A model generated the notes under the pieces. It saw only the letters and a program-made list of their open reading frames with translations. It was not told the DNA's origin and did not search any database. Of a stretch of 13,793 nt of DNA, positions 1 to 8,500 are shown in pieces (position 1 is the stretch's first letter; each line of letters begins with the position of its first letter). The stretch spans positions 1 to 13,793 of the forward strand of contig JAEYVW010000078.1 in assembly GCA_023429365.1 (NCBI GenBank), in the 5' to 3' direction. This DNA is from Bacteroidota bacterium. Lineage in GTDB: Bacteria > Bacteroidota > Bacteroidia > Chitinophagales > Chitinophagaceae. The position numbers and the translations under genes are program-made.

Positions 1-1053
1 GGCTATGATATACAAACGCTTTATGAAGCCCTGATCAAAGATGCCAATTCTGAAGGTCCTTTAGCCGCTGTGGCCAGGAAGGGAGCGGTATGGTACAACA
101 AACTTGGGTATGTGCCTTATGATGTTGGCATTAACGAGAATGCTGCGCGTACACTGGAATATGCCTATGATGATTTCGCTATCGCGAAATTAGGAGAGGC
201 ATTGAAGCGACCAAAGGAAGAAATTGAAATATACTTAAAGCGCTCACAGAACTATCGCAATTTGTTTGATCCAGAAACCAGGCTGATGAGGGGAAAGAAA
301 AAGGATGGCAGTTTTCAATCGCCTTTTAATCCATTTAAATGGGGTGACGCTTTTACCGAGGGTAATAGCTGGCATTATAGCTGGAGTGTATTTCATGATA
401 TAGAAGGCCTAAAACAACTGATGGGTGGTGACTCGGTGTTTGCTGCAATGCTCGATTCTGTATTTGTCATGCCGCCAGTATTCGACGAAAGCTACTATGG
501 CAGCGTTATTCACGAGATCCGCGAAATGCAGATCATGAATATGGGACAATATGCGCATGGCAACCAGCCGATTCAGCATATGCTCTACCTTTACAATTAT
601 GCAGGGCAGCCCTGGAAAACACAATATTGGATCAGGCGAGCCATGAAAGAACTTTATAAACCTACACCCGATGGCTATTGTGGTGATGAAGATAATGGAC
701 AGACATCAGCCTGGTATGTTTTTTCGGCCATGGGCTTTTACCCCGTTTGTCCTGCTACAGATCAATACGTGCTGGGTACGCCGCTATTTAAAAAAATGAC
801 GATCACACTGGCTAACGGTAAGAAACTTGTAATCAGCGCACCAGGTAATAACGCAGATAATGTCTATGTTCAGTCATTGCAATGGAACAGTAAACCGGTC
901 ACAAATAACTGGGTCAGTCATACCGAACTGCAAAAAGGTGGCACCTTGAGCTGGATTATGGGAAGCAAGCCAAATAAACAAAGAGGAACAAAAGCTATTG
1001 GGTTCCCGTATTCTTTCTCCAATGAATACCCTGCGCTGGTACCCCGGCCTTAA
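1..1053 (+). CDS. GH92 family alpha-mannosidase-like enzyme, C-terminal part (5' end outside window)
   Basis: The frame is open from base 1, so the gene starts upstream; 350 codons are visible, ending at TAA 1051-1053. The GTG at base 70 is an internal Val codon, not a start. The visible part is the (alpha/alpha)6 catalytic domain of a Ca2+-dependent GH92 exo-alpha-mannosidase. It shows the family signatures GYD near the start, YAYDD, FTEGNSWHYSW, YLYNYAGQPWKTQ and GDEDNGQTSAWYVFS, then a C-terminal beta region with the LGTPLF motif. The Asp-Glu-Asp at bases 685-693 matches the family's catalytic-base motif. The general-acid position, usually Glu in a GNEP motif, is Gln here (GNQP, Gln codon 565-567). 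Known GH92 enzymes trim alpha-mannosides; variants with Gln at this position include enzymes that cleave mannose-1-phospho-6-mannose, where no acid is needed. Family assignment is secure; substrate is not. The enzyme is probably secreted or periplasmic, but the signal peptide lies outside the window. Confidence 0.95.
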   Translation, partial: GYDIQTLYEALIKDANSEGPLAAVARKGAVWYNKLGYVPYDVGINENAARTLEYAYDDFAIAKLGEALKRPKEEIEIYLKRSQNYRNLFDPETRLMRGKKKDGSFQSPFNPFKWGDAFTEGNSWHYSWSVFHDIEGLKQLMGGDSVFAAMLDSVFVMPPVFDESYYGSVIHEIREMQIMNMGQYAHGNQPIQHMLYLYNYAGQPWKTQYWIRRAMKELYKPTPDGYCGDEDNGQTSAWYVFSAMGFYPVCPATDQYVLGTPLFKKMTITLANGKKLVISAPGNNADNVYVQSLQWNSKPVTNNWVSHTELQKGGTLSWIMGSKPNKQRGTKAIGFPYSFSNEYPALVPRP

Positions 1054-1230
1054 CTATACTGCCCTGGCCGGGAAGGCGGGAACAAGGGAAGATAGTTTAA
1101 TTGTTACTTCTGAATCTCTTTATTTCAGTTCCCGGTAGTTGGCACATCGAATCAGGACTTGTAACCTAATATTTACGACTGTTAAAAAAGACTAGGCCAA
1201 CAGGTTCAGTTTCGCCGAAATTGCAAATAA

Positions 1231-1268
1231 AAAACCGGTCACGGGTTTCCCGTGGCCGGTTTTTTTTA
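1231..1268. terminator. Bidirectional Rho-independent terminator
   Basis: A 15-bp stem (1231-1245 pairing with 1249-1263, one G-T wobble) closes on a 3-base loop. The stem core is GC-rich (CCGG and CACGGG), and A/T tracts flank it on both sides, so a T-run follows the hairpin on either strand. It sits between the convergent GH92 gene (stop at 1053) and the minus-strand small membrane protein gene (stop at 1296), and can end transcription from both. Confidence 0.93.
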
Positions 1269-1295
1269 TGTGTTGTAAAACTTACCTGATCGACT

Positions 1296-1718
1296 TTACT
1301 CGTCACCCAATATTACGATCAGGGCATAGATCACACCGGGCAGCCAAAAAATTAGGGTCAACAACAGGCTGATCCAAAATTTTGAATTGATTTCTCCCTG
1401 GTGCAGGTATACAGCAAGAGGCGGCAACAGGATGGCCAGGATAACCAGTAAAAGAGTATTGGTACTGGGTTCGGCACCTGCTTTCTTTGCCGCTTTATAG
1501 TCTTTCAGTTCTTTTTTAGCAGCCTTTATGCGGGCCTTTCTTTCTTTTTTTGAAAGGCTTTTAAATTCTTTAATGGCAGCTTTTGTAGTTGCAGGATCAG
1601 GCTCGCTGGGCAATGAAGCGGGGGAGGATGAAGGTAAAACCAATGCCGCGTAAGAGAAATTGTGTAATGCAGGGGCCATTAATAAAAGGGCCACGGTAAA
1701 AAATAGAATTCTTTTCAT
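1296..1718 (-). CDS. Pmp3/YqaE-type small membrane protein with signal peptide and Lys-rich linker
   Basis: This 140-residue protein has three visible parts. Residues 1-24 look like a signal peptide (MKR, hydrophobic core, SYA before the likely cleavage site). Residues about 45-80 form a strongly basic, probably helical segment rich in Lys, Ala and Glu. Residues about 88-137 match the Pmp3/UPF0057 fold: two hydrophobic helices with the conserved LLPPLAVYLHQG turn and the FWLPGVIYALIVIL ending. Classical members are about 50 residues and consist of that domain alone; in yeast and plants they affect membrane potential and salt tolerance, and the bacterial role is unclear. The start ATG is 1716-1718 and the gene lies 83 bp downstream of the phosphoesterase on the same strand. 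It may be cotranscribed or have its own promoter; I see no clear promoter in the gap. Its place beside a glycan locus may be incidental. Confidence 0.85.
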   Translation of the reverse strand: MKRILFFTVALLLMAPALHNFSYAALVLPSSSPASLPSEPDPATTKAAIKEFKSLSKKERKARIKAAKKELKDYKAAKKAGAEPSTNTLLLVILAILLPPLAVYLHQGEINSKFWISLLLTLIFWLPGVIYALIVILGDE

Positions 1719-1801
1719 TTTGCGTGGGTTTAGGGGTTATAATGATTGAAAATCCAAATGCCGATCTTTTTATGAAACCAGGATAGCATCATCGCCCTCT
1801 G

Positions 1802-3655
1802 TCAATGATACTCCAGTAACGATACCTTGCCGTCCATGGTTGTTACGAGTAATTGGTTTTTCGATATTGGTTGCAGGTTTGTCACAAGACCATTGGATGT
1901 TTTATGCTTCCACAATACATTTCCGTTGTCGCGCCTGAGAGCTACCGTCACGCCCGATTGAGTAGGGACAAAGACAACGTTATTATTTTCAACAATGGCC
2001 GTCGGACTTATTTCATAGCCCAGCGACACTTCGCTCTTCCACACCGGAGACATTTCATTGGCTGAAGTGGACATGCCAAAAACATTTCCCTCCATTGTTT
2101 TTACAAATATCAGGCCGCTATCTTTTGACATACCCATCGACTCCCTTACACGTATGGCGGGATCATTTTTTCTCCATATCACGGAACCTGTATTGGCATC
2201 CAGGCAGGTCATGTAGCGATCGGGTGCTACGATGAATACCCGGTTGGCTGTTGCCATTGGGAAAACCGCTGCTGGTGAGAAGTTCCGGCTTGCGTTGCCA
2301 TTGTTCCATTTCCATACCAGCTGGCCGGTATTAATATCCAGGCAGTAAAAATCTTTAAACCAGCAACCAAAGTAAATCTTGTTATTATACACCAGCGGCT
2401 TCGTTACCACGAACCCGGCCACCTGGTCGAAATCCCATCTAAGTGTTCCAGTGCGGATATCGATAGCCCTGAAATGGCCGTCTGATGCGCCGATATAGGC
2501 AATACCATCGTGGATCACAGGATTGCCCAGGACTGCCTTACCGGCTTTTACTTTCCAAAGAAGTTTACCTTTTTTGGCAGAAAGGCCATAAATAAAATTA
2601 TCTGAGGAAGCGGCTACTACAATATTATCGCTGACCGCGGGGATAGAATAGATCTTTCCACCGGTCAAAAATCTCCAAATTACTTTACCATTTTTCTTTC
2701 TTAGTGCTACCACTTCACCTTTCGTGTTAGTGACATACACCGATTTGCCACTGGCAGTGGCGCCCGATCCGATATCACTGTCGTCCTGGTATGTCCATTT
2801 TGCCTTTACCTGGGGATAGGTTTTGTTGATCTCATAGTTGGGGCGGAAGAAAGATGATTTAGAATTCTTAAAATCGACTTTATTGAGCACTACAGTTGCC
2901 CAGGCGGGCTTTGTTTCCACACCTGGTGTTCTTTCCTGGTATGTAGCGGTATTATTTTTTATTGTTACAATATTATAGCCTCCAATTTCATTCCTGGCGC
3001 GCAGGTTCGATCTCCCAACCACCGCCGGTATGCCTTCGAAGTTTGTTACCCGGTTGGTATGCAGGTGACCGCAAATTGCAAGTTGAATATTTTTTTGTTT
3101 TAACCGGTCTATTGCTTCATACCAGTTGTTCAAACCCGAGTCGAGCGGGTAGTGGTTGGCAAAAACGATAGGGGTGCGGTCATCAGTAGCTCTAAGAACA
3201 GAGTCAAGCCATACAATATTCTCTCTTGGTATCTGACCGGGACTCATACGCATATTCGGACCAGAGTGTGTTCCCAGGAATAAATATCCACCGGCATTAA
3301 AAGCAAAGGTTTCATTGCCGAAAACCTTCTTAAAGGTGTTGGCACCGCTTTCCGACCAGTTGCTATCATGGTTACCCGGAATGATATGCCAGGGTTTGTT
3401 AAGACTGTCGAGGATCTGTTTCGCCAACTTAATCTCTTCATCAGAACCAAACTCAGTGATATCACCTGTGATGATGACAAACTGTATAGATGCATCTTCA
3501 TTGATATCTTTTACCGTTCTGCGCAGATCATCTGCGCCTGTGGAGCCTCCGACATGCGTATCGGAAAGATGTACAAACTTTAGTTCTGATTGTGAAAACG
3601 AAAAGGTTGCTGACATAATCAGTACAACCAACAGGGGGAGGATCTTTTTGATCAT
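1802..3655 (-). CDS. Secreted calcineurin-like metallophosphoesterase fused to PQQ-type beta-propeller
   Basis: The product is 617 residues. Residues 1-20 are a signal peptide (MIKK, hydrophobic stretch, SFSQ). Residues about 24-245 are a calcineurin-type phosphoesterase domain with a complete metal-binding set: D32-x-H34, GD (64-65), GNHD (94-97), NH (167-168) and GHLH (196-199). Residues about 295-617 contain seven or eight blade-like repeats of the PQQ-like propeller type, each with a pattern such as G-x-V/I-x-A/G-L-x(3-4)-G-x-x-x-W. Examples are residues 300-328, 338-369, 378-409, 419-450 and 552-583. A longer reading starting at 3682 adds nine residues, but that ATG lies in the tail of the upstream hairpin and precedes a weaker signal sequence, so I chose ATG 3653-3655. 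The gene follows susD by 93 bp. Function is probably hydrolysis of a phosphomonoester or phosphodiester in the periplasm or outside the cell. The propeller probably binds substrate or partner; cofactor binding is not implied. Confidence 0.9.
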   Translation of the reverse strand: MIKKILPLLVVLIMSATFSFSQSELKFVHLSDTHVGGSTGADDLRRTVKDINEDASIQFVIITGDITEFGSDEEIKLAKQILDSLNKPWHIIPGNHDSNWSESGANTFKKVFGNETFAFNAGGYLFLGTHSGPNMRMSPGQIPRENIVWLDSVLRATDDRTPIVFANHYPLDSGLNNWYEAIDRLKQKNIQLAICGHLHTNRVTNFEGIPAVVGRSNLRARNEIGGYNIVTIKNNTATYQERTPGVETKPAWATVVLNKVDFKNSKSSFFRPNYEINKTYPQVKAKWTYQDDSDIGSGATASGKSVYVTNTKGEVVALRKKNGKVIWRFLTGGKIYSIPAVSDNIVVAASSDNFIYGLSAKKGKLLWKVKAGKAVLGNPVIHDGIAYIGASDGHFRAIDIRTGTLRWDFDQVAGFVVTKPLVYNNKIYFGCWFKDFYCLDINTGQLVWKWNNGNASRNFSPAAVFPMATANRVFIVAPDRYMTCLDANTGSVIWRKNDPAIRVRESMGMSKDSGLIFVKTMEGNVFGMSTSANEMSPVWKSEVSLGYEISPTAIVENNNVVFVPTQSGVTVALRRDNGNVLWKHKTSNGLVTNLQPISKNQLLVTTMDGKVSLLEYH

Positions 3656-3684
3656 AATAAGAATTGGTTTGTAATGTAACAAAA

Positions 3685-3709
3685 GAAGCCGTCTTTAGAT
3701 GACGGCTTC
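3685..3709 (-). terminator. Hairpin between SusD and phosphoesterase genes, possible attenuator
   Basis: A perfect 9-bp GC-rich stem, GAAGCCGTC (3685-3693) with GACGGCTTC (3701-3709), encloses a 7-base loop. On the minus strand it is followed by TTTTG, a short T-tract. It begins about 40 bp past the susD stop and ends about 30 bp before the phosphoesterase start. The short T-run suggests partial termination, which would make susCD mRNA more abundant than the downstream genes. It could instead be an mRNA-stabilising 3' hairpin. Confidence 0.7.
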
Positions 3710-3748
3710 CTTTAAAAATCTGTTGTTTTATTACAAGTGAATAAATCG

Positions 3749-5587
3749 CTATTGCCAGCCCGTGGTTTGTGTTAAAGTATAACCGCGTTCCTGGTACTGT
3801 GTAATTTGAGATTGACCAATAGGCGACAGGTAATTCTTATCAGTGAAAGCATTCCTGTTCTGAGCGTTTTCTACCATCCAGAAACCTTCCATATCACTGC
3901 CGTTGGTGCCATTCCAGGTTACAACAGTGCCATCAGCTTTTCTAACCCGGATCTTACCAATATTGGCGGTAGTCAGGTAGCTGGGAATTTCAGCCTGCAC
4001 GTCTACCCATGGGCCCTGGAAGTAGTCAGGGTTGGTGCTGAAGTCCATATAGTGTAATTTTTTCCACCTTTTGATATCAAGCAGGCGGGTATGTTCGAAT
4101 ACAAACTCCATCCTTCTTTCACGACGAATTTCCCAGATCAAGGCAGGTACGTCTGCATCACGAAGCGGATCGTTGGGTAATGCTGCCAGACTCAGTGGAT
4201 CTGTTTGCTCTACGCCTTTTGCAGCGGCAACGGCATCGACGGGACGACTGCGGATCGCATTGATCGATTTGTCGATATCAGCCTGTGTTACGGCCGGGCC
4301 ACCAAAACTTTCTGCCAGTACGGCTTTAGCTTCGATCCAGTTTAAAACAACTTCTGCTAAACGGATCACCGGTGCATCGCTTGTATTGGTATTGCTACCC
4401 CAGGCTGGAGGATAAGTCTTTCCGATATAGGTTATGGCATCCCTTGAAGCGAATTTATAACCATAGAGCAGCGTGGCTGACGAACCCAGCGGACGGTCAA
4501 CGAAAGTAGCTTCGAAACGAGGGTCCCTTGTTCTCACGAGATCCGCGATGGCAAAGCTTTCCGCATCAGGCACGGTAGAGTTTTGATATACTTCTCCATC
4601 ATTTGCGAGAAATGATTTGATCAGTACCAGGTTAGCGTCTACGCCTACTACTTCAGTTCCGTTCTGATAAGAACCGATCGCGTGTGTAATGCTTAAAGCC
4701 GCGTCATAAACCCTGTAAAGGATCACTTCCGGGTGACCGGCCAGGCTTTCAGAAGAGAAAATAGATTTAAAGTCGCGGCCAAAGTTGTATTTGCCACTGT
4801 TCATCACAACATCAGCGGCCTCAACTGCAAACTCCAGGTATTTTTTCGCACGGCTCGCGTCGATACCATGGTAATGCTGGTATGTTCCTTCAAACAACAT
4901 GAAGCGTGAAATGAATGCGGCAGCGATATACTTGTTCAGGTAAAGGTTGCCGTCATTTTCGCGGATATTAGCCATCACATACTTCAGGTCGTCGTACACA
5001 TGATCCATTACCACTCCACGATCGTCACGATCTTTGAAAAGGAGATCAAGTTCAGTGTTCAGTACTTCCTTGTCATACCAGGGCACATCACCAAACACGC
5101 TTACGAGGCGGGTATATTCAAATGCCCTGAAAAACCGTGCCACGGCAGTCCAATGGCGGGAGGCCTCGTCAGAGATTTTACCACCCATCACGTTAGCGAT
5201 ACGATCCTGCATGATATTAGCCTTACGCACCCATGCAAAATTCCAGGTAGGTCCCGCATATGTTCCCATCCAGGCTGCGGCTTCCGCAGTAGATCCCCTT
5301 GAAGCAGGAATATTTGTTTCAAAACTTGATTGCACATTTTTGCTGGTAAGGTCATCGTTGAAAGTGTAACCTCTTACAGGTGTATAATCCGCGGTAAACG
5401 ATGTAGCAAAGCCGTTGAAAAATTGCGGGTAGAATGTGTTCGCGAATAGTCGCAAATCATCTTCGTTTCGCCAGAAGCCCGGTCCATCAATGATCTCGTC
5501 AAGTGGTGGCCTGTCAAGCACTTCCTTGTTACACGAAAGGAAGACCATGCTGGCGATTAAAAAGTTTAGAAATTTAAAATATTTCAT
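3749..5587 (-). CDS. SusD/RagB-like outer-membrane glycan-binding lipoprotein
   Basis: The product is 612 residues. It starts with a lipoprotein signal (MKYFKFLNFLIASMVFLSC) that makes Cys19 the likely lipidated residue, followed by the short acidic/polar tether typical of surface lipoproteins. The SusD fold is shown by the WTAVARFFRAFEYTRL...FGDVPWYD block at about residues 146-172, the RLAEVVLNWIEAKA helix, and the C-terminal WEIRRERRMEFVFE...DIKRW signature at about 485-504. The longer reading from 5689 overlaps the susC 3' end and adds 34 non-signal residues, so ATG 5585-5587 is preferred. That leaves 11 bp after the susC stop, the usual tight susC-susD arrangement. SusD proteins form the lid of the SusC channel and bind the oligosaccharide at the cell surface. 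The ligand cannot be read from this sequence. Confidence 0.95.
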   Translation of the reverse strand: MKYFKFLNFLIASMVFLSCNKEVLDRPPLDEIIDGPGFWRNEDDLRLFANTFYPQFFNGFATSFTADYTPVRGYTFNDDLTSKNVQSSFETNIPASRGSTAEAAAWMGTYAGPTWNFAWVRKANIMQDRIANVMGGKISDEASRHWTAVARFFRAFEYTRLVSVFGDVPWYDKEVLNTELDLLFKDRDDRGVVMDHVYDDLKYVMANIRENDGNLYLNKYIAAAFISRFMLFEGTYQHYHGIDASRAKKYLEFAVEAADVVMNSGKYNFGRDFKSIFSSESLAGHPEVILYRVYDAALSITHAIGSYQNGTEVVGVDANLVLIKSFLANDGEVYQNSTVPDAESFAIADLVRTRDPRFEATFVDRPLGSSATLLYGYKFASRDAITYIGKTYPPAWGSNTNTSDAPVIRLAEVVLNWIEAKAVLAESFGGPAVTQADIDKSINAIRSRPVDAVAAAKGVEQTDPLSLAALPNDPLRDADVPALIWEIRRERRMEFVFEHTRLLDIKRWKKLHYMDFSTNPDYFQGPWVDVQAEIPSYLTTANIGKIRVRKADGTVVTWNGTNGSDMEGFWMVENAQNRNAFTDKNYLSPIGQSQITQYQERGYTLTQTTGWQ

Positions 5588-5598
5588 ATTTGTTGTTT

Positions 5599-8500
5599 TT
5601 AGAAATTCACTTGTAAACCGAATGAGAAACTTTTGAATGCCGGAACCCCAGTACCCGTACGGCCGGAGTTGTAGTTGCTGGTATTCCACATGGAGTATCC
5701 ACTGATATTTTCCGGATCGATTGGCAAATCTCTGAGGTTATCCCAGGTTATGAAATTTTCAAGACCTACATAAACCCTTACTGAACTCATCCATGCTCTT
5801 TCAACTATCGATTTAGGCAGTGTATATCCCAGTGTGAGGTTTTTAAGTCTCAGGTAAGCCATATTCAACAGGTACCTGTCCTGTATTTGCATGTTATTAG
5901 CAGTATTGCTACCACCGTTGTTGTATGCGGCAGGGTAGAAGGCACCGGTATTCTCAGGTGTCCAGAAATTGCCAGCGATTGCTTCGGGCATCGCACCATC
6001 GGATGACTGGAATCCTGGAATTGCCAGGAAGCCCTGTCCCCAGATCTCGCGTTTACCTACGCCCTGGAAGAATACGCTTAAATCAAAACCTTTGTAATCC
6101 GCACCCAGCCTGAAACCATATTCATATCGTGGTGTTGAGTTACCGATTACTTCCAGGTCACCATGATTAGCTAAAGTGTTAGAGCCGTTGTTAAGCTCAC
6201 CATCACCATTCAGGTCTTTGAATTTAACATCACCAGGACCAAAACGGAAATTGGCTGAGTTTTGAAGAAATGCCTGGTAAACAGGTTTTTTACCATCAGG
6301 TCCGGTTTTCAGTTTGAATGCCTGTCTGCCTGCGTACAAGGCGCTTTCAGCAGTAGTAAGTGTGATCAGGATGGGTTTACCATCAGGTCCCAGTTCGAAA
6401 TCATCCATCTGGTACAACCTGTCTGTTCTGTAACCCCATATCTCACCGATATCTTTTCCATTGTAGTTACCGGTAACCTGGGTTCCGGATCCATAATTGG
6501 TCAGGATAGTTTTTGCATCAGATACATTGGCCCTTGCATTAAGACGAAGACCATTGTCAAATGTATGGTTGAAATCAACAGTAACTTCCCAGCCTTTTGT
6601 TTTCAGGTCACCATAGTTACCCTGAGGTGCACCGGCACCGAAAGTGAGAGGAATACCTTCCTGTGGAACGATCATGTTTTTAGTCATACGTTCAAAGAGG
6701 TCGAAAGAAACATTCACTTTATTATTCCACAAACCGATGTCAACTCCGAAGTTTTTGCTAATGATATCCTGCCATTGAATAGCTGCGTCAATTGCTGTAG
6801 GAGAACCTACGTAATTAACCCTTGCGCCGTTCACCCAGGTGCTCTGGCCGGTTGCCATACGGGGAAGATACAGACCGCTTGATACTGACTGGTCACCAAT
6901 AGATCCCCATGATGCCCTAAACTTAAGTGAGCTCAATACCGGTTTTACAAATTCCATGAAATTTTCTTCACTCGCTACCCAGCCAGCTGAAACTGATGGA
7001 TACCATCTCCACCACAGAAACTCTGGGAATTTGGATGATCCGTCATAACGCAGGTTACCTTCAAGCAGGTATTTGTTTTTGTATGCATAGTTCAGGCGAC
7101 CGAAATATCCAAGCTGTGATTCCCATGATTCGCCACCACCGATGGTTGGTGTACCGATACCAAAGGGGAACTGCGGGTTGGTGATATCAAGCAGGTTTGT
7201 GATTTGTGATGACTGCCATTCTGTATTAGCAGTAACTCGGTTTATACCCAGGATCGCTTTAAAAGCATGATCATCCTTCAGGGTATAGTTATAAGTGGTA
7301 AAGGCATTGATAGTATGAGTCAGGAAATTCTCCGCACTACGATAGTAGTGATCGGGGTTTGCGCCAGGTCCTGTATATGTATCGTATGACAGGTCGAAAG
7401 CTGCCATAGCACCCGGATCAGTGCTTGAAACCACACGACCTTCATTATTTACATAAACGGGGTTACCGTTTGCATCGAGACGTGCTTTAGGGGCCGCCCA
7501 CGAGTTACGTGCTGTATAACGTGTACCTGGTCTTTTCCAGATCTCTTCCTGGTTGGAAAGAGTATAATCAAAATCTACTTTCCAGTTCTTCATTATATTT
7601 ACGGTAGTACCGAGTGTCACATTCAAATAGTTGCGTAAAATGTTCGCGGTATTGGCCGCAGCCAGTTCGCTATCCGGGCTGCGTATCGGATCTCCGTTTT
7701 CATCAGATCCAAGTGGATACAGCGAACTCCAGCGATACAGGTAAAGCCAGGGGTCAGCTGTAGTGGAATTAGTTACATAGGCATACTCTTTATTTCTACG
7801 AGAATAAATAGCACCACCACGAATCGTCACATATTTGTTCAGATCGCTAGTAATCTTCAATGATGCGTTGTGGCGAGTAAACTGGTCTTTCTTCGAAGAC
7901 TTCAGCATCCCGCTCTGGTCCAGGAGTCCCAGGCCGATATTATAGGAAGTTTTTCCCTGTGTGAGTCCAACTGAAAGGTCATGCTGTTGTGTAGGCGCCC
8001 ATTCTCTTACCATATAATCGTATGGATCGTAAGTACGCACACCCATTTTTTGGTTGCTTGGGCCCTGCACATACCAGTCCCTGCCGAATACAGTAGGATC
8101 GTTGGGTCCGAGATGTCCATATTTTTGTTTCCATTCAACTGCTTTTTCCCAGCTGGCGCGATCCACATAGTAGAAGGCGCCTGAGGGAGTGAATGTTCCC
8201 ACTCTTTCAGCTGCGTAGACGGTATATTTCAAACCATTTACATCAGCCATTTCCAAGTCTTTCCAAATGTTCTGGAAAGAAAAGTTGTTGGAATAGTTAA
8301 CCTGCGCTTTACCTCCAGCGGTTGAACCTTTTTTGGTTGTGATCAGGATTACACCAAAAGACGCTTTTGAACCGTAGATCGATGCTGAGGCAGCGTCTTT
8401 CAATACGGTAATGGAAGCGATATCATTGGGGTTAACCACCTGGATGCTGGGGATCTCTACGTTGTCGAGAAGGATCAGCGGTGAGCTTCCACCAAGGATG

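Noticed and set aside
70..1053. GH92 gene as a complete gene starting at GTG 70
   Set aside because: The upstream codons from base 1 continue the family sequence (GYDIQTLYEAL) in frame, so the gene is cut by the window edge.
3656..3682. Longer phosphoesterase start giving nine extra residues
   Set aside because: That ATG lies directly in the tail of the upstream hairpin, and the downstream Met begins a standard signal peptide (MIKK).
5588..5689. Longer SusD start giving 34 extra N-terminal residues
   Set aside because: The extension would overlap the susC 3' end and bury the lipoprotein signal that begins at the internal Met.
6262..6882. 206-codon open frame on the plus strand inside susC
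   Set aside because: It is fully antisense to a well-conserved SusC barrel region, and its translation is Cys/Phe-rich with no recognisable domain. It is best explained as a shadow frame.
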